Assembly: GCA_017993835.1 (NCBI GenBank)
Contig: JAGOLX010000027.1
Location: 1 to 64,000, forward strand
Source of the DNA: Phycisphaerae bacterium
GTDB lineage: Bacteria; Planctomycetota; Phycisphaerae; Sedimentisphaerales; Anaerobacaceae
Direction of reading: 5' to 3'
DNA: 64,000 nucleotides
Shown piece after piece: positions 33,601-40,657 of the stretch. How positions within the stretch are numbered: position 1 is the first letter of the stretch; the number at the start of each line of letters is the position of its first letter. Under the pieces are notes generated by a model. That model did no database searches. It saw nothing but the letters and a program-made list of their open reading frames with translations, and was not told the DNA's origin. The translations under genes and the position numbers were made by a program.

Positions 33601-33963
33601 ACCATCGGCGGCATCGACACCCAGCTTGCCCCCGCTGAGGCAGGCGGACCTGCGTACAAGCACATCATCATCCACCCGCAGATGGGCGGCCGCCTGTCCT
33701 GGGCCAGAACCAGCTATGACTCCCTCCGGGGCAAGATCGCCACCGCGTGGAAGGTGGACGGTGACACGTTGAAGCTCGACGTGACGATCCCGGCGAACAC
33801 CACCGCGACGGTCTACGTCCCCGCCGTGGACGCCGCGAGCACACGGGAAGGACGAACGCCCGTGGCACAGGCTGAAGGCGTCCGCCTGGTCGACACGAAG
33901 GACGGCAACGTCGTTCTGGAGGTCGGGTCCGGCGTCTACCACTTTACGTCGCGAATGCCGTAG
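30688..33963 (+). CDS. Alpha-L-rhamnosidase, glycoside hydrolase family 78
   Basis: 1091 aa with signal peptide (AMACVAGFAATASLAS) and AGGAGG. Order: N-terminal FN3-like region (LRCEYRANPLGIDVAEPRLSW), Bac_rhamnosid_N/CBM67-like sandwiches (FRREFTVPEDRDLASAVCAV, ATVYASALGNYELHLNGRQVG), then the alpha/alpha6 barrel with the hallmark DCPQRDERLGWMGDAQ (Asp670 to Gln685) and WDGWTPEKGFQDPGMNSFAHYSFGAVCEW near the end, followed by the C-terminal sandwich. Inverting hydrolysis of terminal alpha-L-rhamnosyl residues from plant or algal glycans outside the cytoplasm. A 98-base leader contains a 7-bp hairpin (TGCGGTC/GACCGCA). Confidence 0.93.
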   Translation: MKTYGFVPGTIIAMACVAGFAATASLASPFGGAIQPRDLRCEYRANPLGIDVAEPRLSWTLQSGQRGQAQTAYRILVAGDPKQLASETGDLWDSGKVASDQSIQIAYAGTPLTSGMACHWKVQVWDKNGKPSSWSKPACWTMGFVGRDSWKAQWIGFDASRNRDPSGRKLDLSGAQWIWLPGENARNAAPVATRYFRREFTVPEDRDLASAVCAVSADNGFTMFFNGQQVCTGGSFKEAVTADLAKHVRKGANVVAIEAQNVGDGANPAGVLAVLVVRFKTGNPETIVTDGQWRSSDIAAAGWTDAGFNAEGWRNAEALGAEGIGPWGKVTVGPAELFLPPAQFLRKEFNVEKPVQRATVYASALGNYELHLNGRQVGDAYFAPGWTDYNIRVYYNTFDVTNQLKKGFNTLGGILADGWYSGHIGWGRLRDHYGKDTRFSAQLTIEYTDGSSETILTDKTWTAATGPILEGDFLMGETYDARKEMPGWSTPDFDDAAWKPVDVTDKLAAAIESYPSVLVRKFQEIKPLSVTQAKDGACIYDMGTNFAGFVRLKVQGAEPGRKIVLRFAERLNPDGTIYTTNLRGARTIDTYICKGDGKEVWQPRFTFHGFQYVEVTGYPGTPGLDAITGIELTSDTPIVGSFACSDAMTNTLYHNVCQTQRANFIEVPTDCPQRDERLGWMGDAQIYVRTATFNTDVSAFFTKWMVDVEDAQLENGGFSDVSPRKVANGGGTAAWGDAGVICPWTIYTVYGDTRILARHYDAMQKWIDYCKGTTKGTLLRPAEGYGDWLSIKADTPKDVLATAYFAHSTRLVAQTAAVLGKVDDARTYHQLFEQIREAFNKAYVSADGRIKGDTQTVYVLALAFDLLPKEKRPMAAQHLVDNIRDRDWHLSTGFVGTKDLMATLNAIGRTDVAYHLFHNETFPSWGFSIQHGATSIWERWDGWTPEKGFQDPGMNSFAHYSFGAVCEWMFRTIGGIDTQLAPAEAGGPAYKHIIIHPQMGGRLSWARTSYDSLRGKIATAWKVDGDTLKLDVTIPANTTATVYVPAVDAASTREGRTPVAQAEGVRLVDTKDGNVVLEVGSGVYHFTSRMP

Positions 33964-34012
33964 TCAACCAGGGGGCCGACGGACCCGGGTGCATCCACAC
34001 GACGATTCACAC

Positions 34013-34072
34013 GGAGACGCCGGAACAGGATAGAGCGCTATGGAAGGCTCTTCTCCATGTTCCGGCGTCTCC
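34013..34072. repeat. 15-bp perfect inverted repeat between GH78 and ADH genes
   Basis: GGAGACGCCGGAACA (34013-34027) pairs with TGTTCCGGCGTCTCC (34058-34072) across a 30-base loop that has its own small GAGC/GCTC stem. No T-run follows, so it is more like a REP-type palindrome than a terminator, though it could stop transcription after GH78. Confidence 0.55.
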
Positions 34073-34159
34073 TCGCATTTCTGCGTGCATCCGCGCAGAA
34101 ATTCGTTAAGATAGCCGCCAAAACGGTATCGACACGACGCCATTCGAGAAGGAGCTACG

Positions 34160-35347
34160 ATGAATACAAGTTTCAATTTCTACATGCCGACGCGGATCCT
34201 GTTCGGACGCGGGAAGCTCCAGGAGCTGGGGACGACGCCGTTCTTGCCGGGGAAGAAGGCCCTGATCGTCATTGGGGCCTCGGGTGCCATGAGGAAACAG
34301 GGCTATCTCGGGCAGGTCACCAAGCTGCTCCGGCGCCATGGCGCCGGCTCGACCGTGTTCGACAAGATCCAGCCGAACCCGGTCTTTGAACACGTCGAAG
34401 AGGGTGCCAAACTCGCCAGGCAGAACCGGTGCGACTTCGTGCTCGGCCTGGGCGGCGGCAGCACGATCGACTCGGCCAAGAGCATCGCCGTGATGGCGAA
34501 GAACCCGGGCAAGTATTGGGACTACATCGCCGGAGGCAGTGGCAAGGCCAAGACCCCCGCCAGGGGCGCCCTGCCCATCGTCGCGGTCCCGACGACTGCA
34601 GGCACCGGGACCGAGGCCGATCCGTGGACCGTTATCACCAAGAGCGACACGAACGAGAAGATCGGCTGGGGCTGTGCCTTGACGTTTCCCACGCTGTCCA
34701 TCGTCGATCCGGAACTGATGGTGAGCGTCCCCCCTGCCCAGACGGCCTACACCGGCATGGACGCGTTCTTCCATTCCATCGAGTGCTACTTGGCGAACGT
34801 GAATCAGCCGACCAGCGACCACCTGGCCCTGGAGGCGATCCGCCTGATCTCGAAGCATCTGCCCCTCGCGGTCAAGGACGGACGCAACATCGAGGCCCGA
34901 ACCGCCCTCGCCTGGGCCAGCACGGAGGCGGGCATCTGCGAGTCCCTCTCCTGCTGCATTTCACATCACTCGATGGAGCACGCGCTGAGCGCCTATTTCC
35001 CGGAGGTCCCACACGGCGCCGGTCTGACGATGCTCTCCGTCGCGTACTTCGGCTATCTGGCCGAACGGACGTCGGACCGCTTCCCGGACCTCGCGAGGGC
35101 GATGGGCGAGAAGATCGACGGCCTGCCCAGGAAGGCCCAGGCAATGGCCTTCATCACGGGCCTCAAGAAGCTCATCCGCAAGGTCGGCCTGCAGGAGCAC
35201 AAGCTCAGCCACTTCGGCGTTCAGCGAAGCGATCTGCGGAAGCTGGCGGAGAACTCCTTCCACACGATGGGCAAGCTGTTCGAGTTGACGCCGATCCCGC
35301 TGACCGTGGAGGATGCCGCAGCAATCTACGAACGGGCCTACGCGTGA
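34160..35347 (+). CDS. Iron-containing alcohol dehydrogenase
   Basis: 395 aa, standard length. Starts FNFYMPTRILFGRGKLQELG; NAD(P)-binding GLGGGSTIDSAKSIAV; PTTAGTGTEA; metal ligands in YTGMDAFFHSIECYL (Asp, His) and HHSMEHALSAYFPEVPHGAG (two His). Reduces aldehydes or oxidises alcohols with Fe2+; the substrate (butanol, 1,2-propanediol, lactaldehyde) is not defined by sequence. Directly downstream of the rhamnosidase: rhamnose catabolism yields lactaldehyde, whose reduction is carried out by an enzyme of this family (FucO), so a functional link is plausible but unproven. Confidence 0.9.
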   Translation: MNTSFNFYMPTRILFGRGKLQELGTTPFLPGKKALIVIGASGAMRKQGYLGQVTKLLRRHGAGSTVFDKIQPNPVFEHVEEGAKLARQNRCDFVLGLGGGSTIDSAKSIAVMAKNPGKYWDYIAGGSGKAKTPARGALPIVAVPTTAGTGTEADPWTVITKSDTNEKIGWGCALTFPTLSIVDPELMVSVPPAQTAYTGMDAFFHSIECYLANVNQPTSDHLALEAIRLISKHLPLAVKDGRNIEARTALAWASTEAGICESLSCCISHHSMEHALSAYFPEVPHGAGLTMLSVAYFGYLAERTSDRFPDLARAMGEKIDGLPRKAQAMAFITGLKKLIRKVGLQEHKLSHFGVQRSDLRKLAENSFHTMGKLFELTPIPLTVEDAAAIYERAYA

Positions 35348-35409
35348 GCCCGGCCCGCCCGGCGGGAACAACGTACACGACGTGAGAATCGCGTGAAAGG
35401 GATTGGAGA

Positions 35410-36234
35410 GTGGTTGGACGAGCAGCGTTGGTGGCATGTATTCTGTTGGCTGGCGGAGCCGGCGCCTATGGGGAAGACCAGACCTCGGAGTCTCTGGGGC
35501 CGCGGGTGTGGAAGATCGCCCCGGAAGTGTCGCGGTACAAGTACAGGGAACCCGGCGTCATGACCAACGAGGGCACGCTCTACGGCGTGGTCGCATCCTG
35601 CACGTTTCACGGACTGGGACGCAGCGTCCTGACGCCATTCGGGACCGACGGCAACGAGACACTGGCAATCGAAGGCCGTCTCGGTTTCGGCGAGGTGGAC
35701 TACGAAGGCTCCGATATGGATACGGGTACGCCCATTTCCATGGGCGGAAACGACGACTTTCTCATCGATCTGCGCGTGCTGCTGGGCAGCGAGTGTCTCG
35801 CGGCGAAGGGCCTGGACATGGTCTATGCCGGGCTTGGATACCGGTATCTGAATGACGACTCCTCCTCGCAGCTCGGCGGCTATGAACGCGAGTCGAACTA
35901 CCTTTATATCCCCCTGGGCCTGCGGCCGGACATCAAACTGACAACTCGCTGGACCCTGTCGCCCACGTGCGAGCTCGACATCCTGCTCATCGGGCATCAG
36001 ATCTCGCACCTCAGTGATGCGGACCCGCAGAAACCCACCGTCCGAACCTGGCAGTGGCCGGGATTCGGAGCGGGCCTCTTCCTCGACTTGCGGCACCGGG
36101 GTCGCCACGTGGACTTCGCCCTGGCGCCGTTCCTGCGGTACTGGTGGCTCGCCGATTCGAGCACCTCCGAAGGCTACTACGAGCCGGAGAATAACACCTT
36201 CGAATATGGCCTGAGCCTCGTCGGACGGTTCTGA
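35410..36234 (+). CDS. Secreted beta-barrel protein of unknown function
   Basis: 274 aa, GTG start at 35410 behind GGAG. Signal peptide (VACILLAGGAGAYG), no lipobox. The mature chain alternates aromatic and polar residues in about ten strands with turns rich in Gly, Asp and Ser (LAIEGRLGFGEVDYEG, MVYAGLGYRYLNDDSSSQLG, FEYGLSLVGRF) and ends in Phe, the typical C-terminal residue of outer membrane barrels. It resembles the barrel at 3062-3676 in style but not in detail. No specific channel or receptor family recognised. Confidence 0.6.
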   Translation: MVGRAALVACILLAGGAGAYGEDQTSESLGPRVWKIAPEVSRYKYREPGVMTNEGTLYGVVASCTFHGLGRSVLTPFGTDGNETLAIEGRLGFGEVDYEGSDMDTGTPISMGGNDDFLIDLRVLLGSECLAAKGLDMVYAGLGYRYLNDDSSSQLGGYERESNYLYIPLGLRPDIKLTTRWTLSPTCELDILLIGHQISHLSDADPQKPTVRTWQWPGFGAGLFLDLRHRGRHVDFALAPFLRYWWLADSSTSEGYYEPENNTFEYGLSLVGRF

Positions 36235-36380
36235 AGACGCGCCCGGGAGACAGAATGTCCCTCCTCGGATTCTGTGGAATCTCCGGGGCGAGCAGAACCG
36301 CGACACCGATTGCCGCGTAAAGGTTCAGGTCCGTGGAGTCAGGTGAATTCCCGATATCCATCGTGCTGAAGGAGAACGCC

Positions 36381-36566
36381 ATGAGAGCCTACGTGACGGA
36401 AGACTGCATCGCCTGCGGCCGCTGCGTGGACATCTGCCCGGAGGTCTTCGAAATGGGAGAGGATGTCGCCCAAGTCAAGACGGACAAGATCCCCGAGGAA
36501 TTCGAGGGGGCCACGCAAGAAGCGGCCGACGAATGCCCTGTCTCCGCCATCGTCGTAGAACGGTAG
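36381..36566 (+). CDS. Single-cluster [4Fe-4S] ferredoxin
   Basis: 61 aa from ATG 36381, behind AAGGAG. CIACGRCVDICPEVF supplies Cys9, Cys12, Cys15 and Cys19, and the distal DECPVSAI gives the remaining cluster Cys, as in monocluster bacterial ferredoxins (VTEDCIACG start). An electron carrier in the cytoplasm. The WrbA-like flavoprotein gene begins 27 bases downstream, so the two probably form a redox operon. Confidence 0.93.
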   Translation: MRAYVTEDCIACGRCVDICPEVFEMGEDVAQVKTDKIPEEFEGATQEAADECPVSAIVVER

Positions 36567-36593
36567 GCATGGATCCGCCAAAGGAGTGAGATC

Positions 36594-37214
36594 ATGAACA
36601 TCCTCGTGGTTTACTACTCTCTATATGGGCACAGTCGGACAATGGCCGGCGCCGCACGGGAGGGCGCCGCCTCGGTCCCAGGCATCAACGTGACGGTGCG
36701 ACGCGTCGCGGAGTTCCCCGAGACCGAGGAGTGGATTCAGACGAGCCCGCACGCCAAAGCGGTCTGGGAACAGCAGAAGAACACCCCCGTCTGCACGCTC
36801 GACGACCTGCGACAGGCGGACGGCCTGCTCCTGGTTTCGCCCACACGATTCGGGAACATGACGGCACAGGTCAAACGGCTGATCGACTCGGCCGCCCCGC
36901 TCTGGCTGGACGGGGCCATGGAGGGCAAGCCGGCGGGTCTATTGACCTCCACAGCCACCACGCACGGCGGGCAGGAAAGCACGCTGTTGTCCATGATGAT
37001 CCCCCTGCTGCATCTGGGCATGATCGTGGTGGGCGTGCCGTACTCGACGCCGGGAATGCTCCATACAGAGGGTCGCGGCGGGACGCCCTACGGCGCCTCG
37101 ACGATCACAGGACCGAAGAATGATCTGGAGCCACCCCAGCAGGACATCGAAATCGCCAAGGCCCTTGGTCGGAGGGTCGCAGAGTGTGCCGTCAAGCTTC
37201 ATAAGCCCTTGTGA
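36594..37214 (+). CDS. WrbA-family NAD(P)H:quinone oxidoreductase
   Basis: 206 aa. FMN phosphate loop YYSLYGHSRTMA, SPTRFGNMTAQVKRLID, and the flavin-binding TSTATTHGGQESTLLSM match type IV NQO/WrbA proteins. WrbA enzymes are tetrameric flavodoxin-like quinone reductases that use NAD(P)H and protect against oxidative stress. Preceded by the ferredoxin gene, followed after 82 bases by a response regulator. No terminator with a T-run on this strand follows. Confidence 0.9.
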   Translation: MNILVVYYSLYGHSRTMAGAAREGAASVPGINVTVRRVAEFPETEEWIQTSPHAKAVWEQQKNTPVCTLDDLRQADGLLLVSPTRFGNMTAQVKRLIDSAAPLWLDGAMEGKPAGLLTSTATTHGGQESTLLSMMIPLLHLGMIVVGVPYSTPGMLHTEGRGGTPYGASTITGPKNDLEPPQQDIEIAKALGRRVAECAVKLHKPL

Positions 37215-37296
37215 AAAAAGGGGTTGTGCGACGATAGTGCAGCGGTAACATGAAGGGAGGCCCCGATCGCAGGATATCGAAGACGAGGATACAGCG

Positions 37297-37950
37297 ATGA
37301 GCATTCGAATCGTGCTGGCTGACGACCACGCCATCGTGCGCCAAGGACTGGGCCAGGGTCTCCAGCGGGAGGAAGGCATGGAAATCGTCGGGGAGGCCAG
37401 CGACGGGCGATCGACCGTGGAGATGACCAAGGAACGCCGGCCGGATGTCGTCATAATGGACATCTGCATGCCGGACCTCAACGGCATCGAAGCCACGCGA
37501 GAGATTCAGAGAGATGTGCCGGGGGTGAGGGTGGTCGCCCTGTCGATGCACTCCGCAAAGCGGTATGTAACCGAGATGTTCCGCGCGGGAGCGTCCGGCT
37601 ACGTGCTCAAGGACTGTGACTTCGCCGAACTGGCTCAGGCCATCCGTGCCGTTGTGCAGGGCAAGACTTACATCAGCCCCGCGATCAGCGACGCGACCGA
37701 AGGCGACCTCTCGCAGACGACCGGCCAGGTCGAACCCACCGCGTTCTCGACGCTGACGCAGCGTGAGCGAGAGGTGCTCCAGCTTCTTTCGGAAGGCAAG
37801 ACCACCAAGCAGATCGCGCTGCGCCTGCATATCAGCCCGAAGACCGTCGAAGCGCATCGCCTCCGCGTAATGAACAAGCTGCAGATCGACAACGTCGCAC
37901 AACTCACCAAGTACGCCATCCGGGAGGGGCTGACCTCCGAGGAAACGTGA
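37297..37950 (+). CDS. NarL/FixJ-type response regulator
   Basis: 217 aa. Receiver domain with Asp9-Asp10, phospho-acceptor Asp55 in VIMDICMPD and the Lys in GYVLKD; C-terminal LuxR-type HTH (LTQREREVLQLLSEGKTTKQ, IALRLHISPKTVEAHR). A DNA-binding two-component regulator. No histidine kinase gene is in the window, so the partner must be elsewhere. The 260 bases after it hold only a doubtful minus-strand ORF and the GlgP ribosome binding site. Confidence 0.94.
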   Translation: MSIRIVLADDHAIVRQGLGQGLQREEGMEIVGEASDGRSTVEMTKERRPDVVIMDICMPDLNGIEATREIQRDVPGVRVVALSMHSAKRYVTEMFRAGASGYVLKDCDFAELAQAIRAVVQGKTYISPAISDATEGDLSQTTGQVEPTAFSTLTQREREVLQLLSEGKTTKQIALRLHISPKTVEAHRLRVMNKLQIDNVAQLTKYAIREGLTSEET

Positions 37951-38210
37951 CGGAGACCGCACGACCCCTTCGCAAGCGACACTCCTTGGCTTCTCCGCAC
38001 CCTCTTCAGGCAGGCGCTTGCGCCGACATGTGGATTTCGCGTATTTCCAGAACGCGGGTCCTTCTGCCCTTGACGAGATAGGCAAAACAGGGTAAGCAGA
38101 ACACTTCTTCGTCGCCTCGGACCGCCCAATAGGCAGGATGGAGGGCGAGCGTCGGGCGACGAAACGTACAGTAGCTTTGCGATCGTCGGAACTGACAAGG
38201 AGTGTTGTTT

Positions 38211-39962
38211 ATGACAAAACCGAAGCCAGGAAGGGCTTGCCGACGCGGGGCATCGCATTCGGACGCCCGCACAACCCCCTCTGGAACGTCCGTTGCCTAC
38301 TTCTCGATGGAAATCGGACTGAGATCGGACATCCCTACCTACAGCGGAGGGTTAGGCATCCTGGCGGGCGACACGATTCGTGCCGCAGCCGACCTGGCAG
38401 TTCCTATGGTCGCCGTGACCCTGCTGACGCGACGAGGGTACTTCCACCAGAAACTGGACGACCAGGGCAACCAGATCGAGACCCCCGAGGCATGGAACGT
38501 CGCCGACCGGCTCAAGCCGCTCAAGGCTCGCGCGTCGGTCGTTATCGAGAAACGCCGGGTCCAGATCCGGGCCTGGCAATATGACGCCGTGGGGGTCACC
38601 GGCGCCGTCGTCCCGGTGATCTACCTGGATACCGACCTGGCAGGCAACGACAAGCAGGATCGCCAGATCAGCCAGTACCTCTACGGCGGCGATTCGCGAT
38701 ACCGTCTCTATCAGGAATACGTGCTCGGCGTGGGCGGCGTCCGTATCTTGCGGGCGATCGGCTACGACCGGATCAACCGGTTCCACATGAACGAGGGCCA
38801 CGCTGCCTTCCTCGTCGTGGAGCTGCTCGACGAGGAGATGGGCAAAGCCCGCGGCGGCAGGATCAAGCCTCAGCACATCGAGGCCGTCAAGAGCAAGTGC
38901 GTGTTCACGACCCACACCCCCGTGCCGGCCGGACACGACAAGTTCTCGATGGGCATGGTCCGCACGATTCTCGGCAAACACCCGGTCTGGAATCTCCAGG
39001 AGCGGTCGGACGGCGACACGCTGAACATGACCCATCTGGCTCTGAGCTTCAGCAGCTACGTCAATGGCGTCTCGAAGAAGCACGGCGAGGTTTCGCAGGC
39101 GATGTTCCCCTCGCATCGGATCGACTCGATCACGAACGGGGTACACGCCGGGACGTGGGTCGCGCCGCTGTTCCAGAAACTGCTGGATCGCTACACTCCC
39201 GGCTGGCGAAAGGACAACCTCGCCCTCCGGTACGCCATGTGCATCCCGCCCAAGGAGATCTGGGACGCCCACCTCAAGTGCAAGGCCAGGCTGATCGACT
39301 ATGTGGCGAAGCACCTCAAGGTCAAGCTCGATCTGAAGGCGTTCACTATCGGCTTCGGCCGCCGGGCCACCGGCTACAAGCGGGCCGACCTGATCTTCCG
39401 GGACCTCAACCGGCTCAAGCAGATCGCATCGAGCGCCGGCGCGTTCCAGATCGTTTACGCCGGCAAGTCGCATCCGCAAGACCAGCCGGGCAAACAACTG
39501 ATCCGACGGGTATTCGAGGCCGCCCGGCAGCTCGGGCGCAAGGTCCGCGTCGTGTACCTGCCCAACTACGATATCGATCTGGCGAAGATCCTGATTCCCG
39601 GCGTCGATGTCTGGCTCAACAATCCCCAACTACCGCACGAGGCCTCCGGCACCAGCGGCATGAAGGCTGCGTTGAACGGGGTCCCCTCCCTGAGCATCCT
39701 CGACGGCTGGTGGATCGAAGGCTGCGTCGAGAACCTCACCGGCTGGGCCATCGAAGGCAAGGCCCGCAGGGGCGCCAAGGACACGTCCGCCCAGGACGCC
39801 GACGCGCTGTACGACAAGCTGCAACGTGTCGTCTTGCCGATGTTCTACAAGAACCGCGAACAGTACATCGGCATCATGCTGGCCGCCTTGGCGCTGAATG
39901 GGTCGTTCTTCAACACGCAGAGGATGGTTCAGGAGTACGTGGTGAAGGCATACAAACGGTAG
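38211..39962 (+). CDS. glgP: Alpha-glucan (glycogen) phosphorylase, short form
   Basis: 583 aa from ATG 38211, 9 bases after AAGGAG; a GTG at 38202 is in frame. Short GT35 type: VAYFSMEIGLRSDIPTYSGG and GGLGILAGDT at the N-terminus, RFHMNEGHAAFL, VFTTHTPVPAGHD, ITNGVHAGTWV, and the PLP-binding EASGTSGMKAALNGV with Lys485. Releases glucose-1-phosphate from alpha-1,4-glucans. It lacks the first about 100-150 residues of the TIGR02094 long form, but the family has short members starting at the YFSMEIGL motif. Followed by MarC 25 bases later. Confidence 0.92.
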   Translation: MTKPKPGRACRRGASHSDARTTPSGTSVAYFSMEIGLRSDIPTYSGGLGILAGDTIRAAADLAVPMVAVTLLTRRGYFHQKLDDQGNQIETPEAWNVADRLKPLKARASVVIEKRRVQIRAWQYDAVGVTGAVVPVIYLDTDLAGNDKQDRQISQYLYGGDSRYRLYQEYVLGVGGVRILRAIGYDRINRFHMNEGHAAFLVVELLDEEMGKARGGRIKPQHIEAVKSKCVFTTHTPVPAGHDKFSMGMVRTILGKHPVWNLQERSDGDTLNMTHLALSFSSYVNGVSKKHGEVSQAMFPSHRIDSITNGVHAGTWVAPLFQKLLDRYTPGWRKDNLALRYAMCIPPKEIWDAHLKCKARLIDYVAKHLKVKLDLKAFTIGFGRRATGYKRADLIFRDLNRLKQIASSAGAFQIVYAGKSHPQDQPGKQLIRRVFEAARQLGRKVRVVYLPNYDIDLAKILIPGVDVWLNNPQLPHEASGTSGMKAALNGVPSLSILDGWWIEGCVENLTGWAIEGKARRGAKDTSAQDADALYDKLQRVVLPMFYKNREQYIGIMLAALALNGSFFNTQRMVQEYVVKAYKR

Positions 39963-39987
39963 ACCCAGAGGGCAGATAGCCGCCGGG

Positions 39988-40605
39988 ATGAGTGTGGCGA
40001 TGGAGATCCTGTCAACCGCACTGCTGTTGTGCTTGGTCCTGGACCCGGTGGGGAACATCCCTGCGTTCCTCGCCGTGCTCAACAATGCGCCGCCTGCCAG
40101 GCATGGATGGATCATCATCCGCGAGATGCTGATCGCCCTGGGGGCGCTGCTGGTGTTCCTGTTTCTCGGAGAGCATATTCTCGCGGCCTTGCAGGTCTCC
40201 TACGGCTCCCTTGGCGTCGCCGGCGGCATCATCCTGTTCCTGATCGCTGTGCGGATGGTGTTCCCCAGCCCCAAAGGGGTGTTCAACGAGGAATCGGAAG
40301 AAGGCGAGCCGTTCATCGTACCGCTGGCCATCCCGTTGGTCGCCGGTCCCGGCGCCATGGCCACCCTGATGCTGCTGACGGCCCGCGAGCCCGCCAAGTG
40401 GCCCGTATGGCTCGCCGCCCTGCTGCTGGCCTGGCTGGTCTCCGGCGTGATCATGCTGTTCGCGGAGCGCCTGGGCCGCCTGCTGGGCAGACGAACGCTC
40501 GCTGCCGTCGAGCGGCTCATGGGCCTGATCCTCACGACTGTCGCTGTCGAGATGCTCATCAACGGCATCGGGCAAGCGTACAGCAGATTCGTGCAGGTTC
40601 AATAG
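39988..40605 (+). CDS. MarC/YhgN-family integral membrane protein
   Basis: 205 aa with six hydrophobic segments; LVLDPVGNIPAFLAVL, IPLVAGPGAMATLMLL and the central Gly-rich helices are MarC signatures. Alternative ATG at 40000. MarC proteins were once linked to multiple antibiotic resistance, but the function is unknown. 25 bases after glgP and 52 bases before the GH5-like gene. Confidence 0.9.
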   Translation: MSVAMEILSTALLLCLVLDPVGNIPAFLAVLNNAPPARHGWIIIREMLIALGALLVFLFLGEHILAALQVSYGSLGVAGGIILFLIAVRMVFPSPKGVFNEESEEGEPFIVPLAIPLVAGPGAMATLMLLTAREPAKWPVWLAALLLAWLVSGVIMLFAERLGRLLGRRTLAAVERLMGLILTTVAVEMLINGIGQAYSRFVQVQ

Positions 40606-40657
40606 ACCCTGTACGCGGCATTCGCTTTCCAGAGCCGGAGTTTCTGAGGAACTGCCG

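Noticed and set aside
37202-37235. A terminator after the WrbA-like gene (AAGCCCTT...AAGGGGTT).
   Set aside because: The stem is short with mismatches and the A/T run is on the wrong side for this strand.
38006-38272. A minus-strand small frame reading HPAYWAVRGDEEVFCLPCF before GlgP.
   Set aside because: It overlaps the GlgP start and its ribosome binding site, has no supported start codon, and could be a chance frame, although the CxxC stretch looks protein-like.
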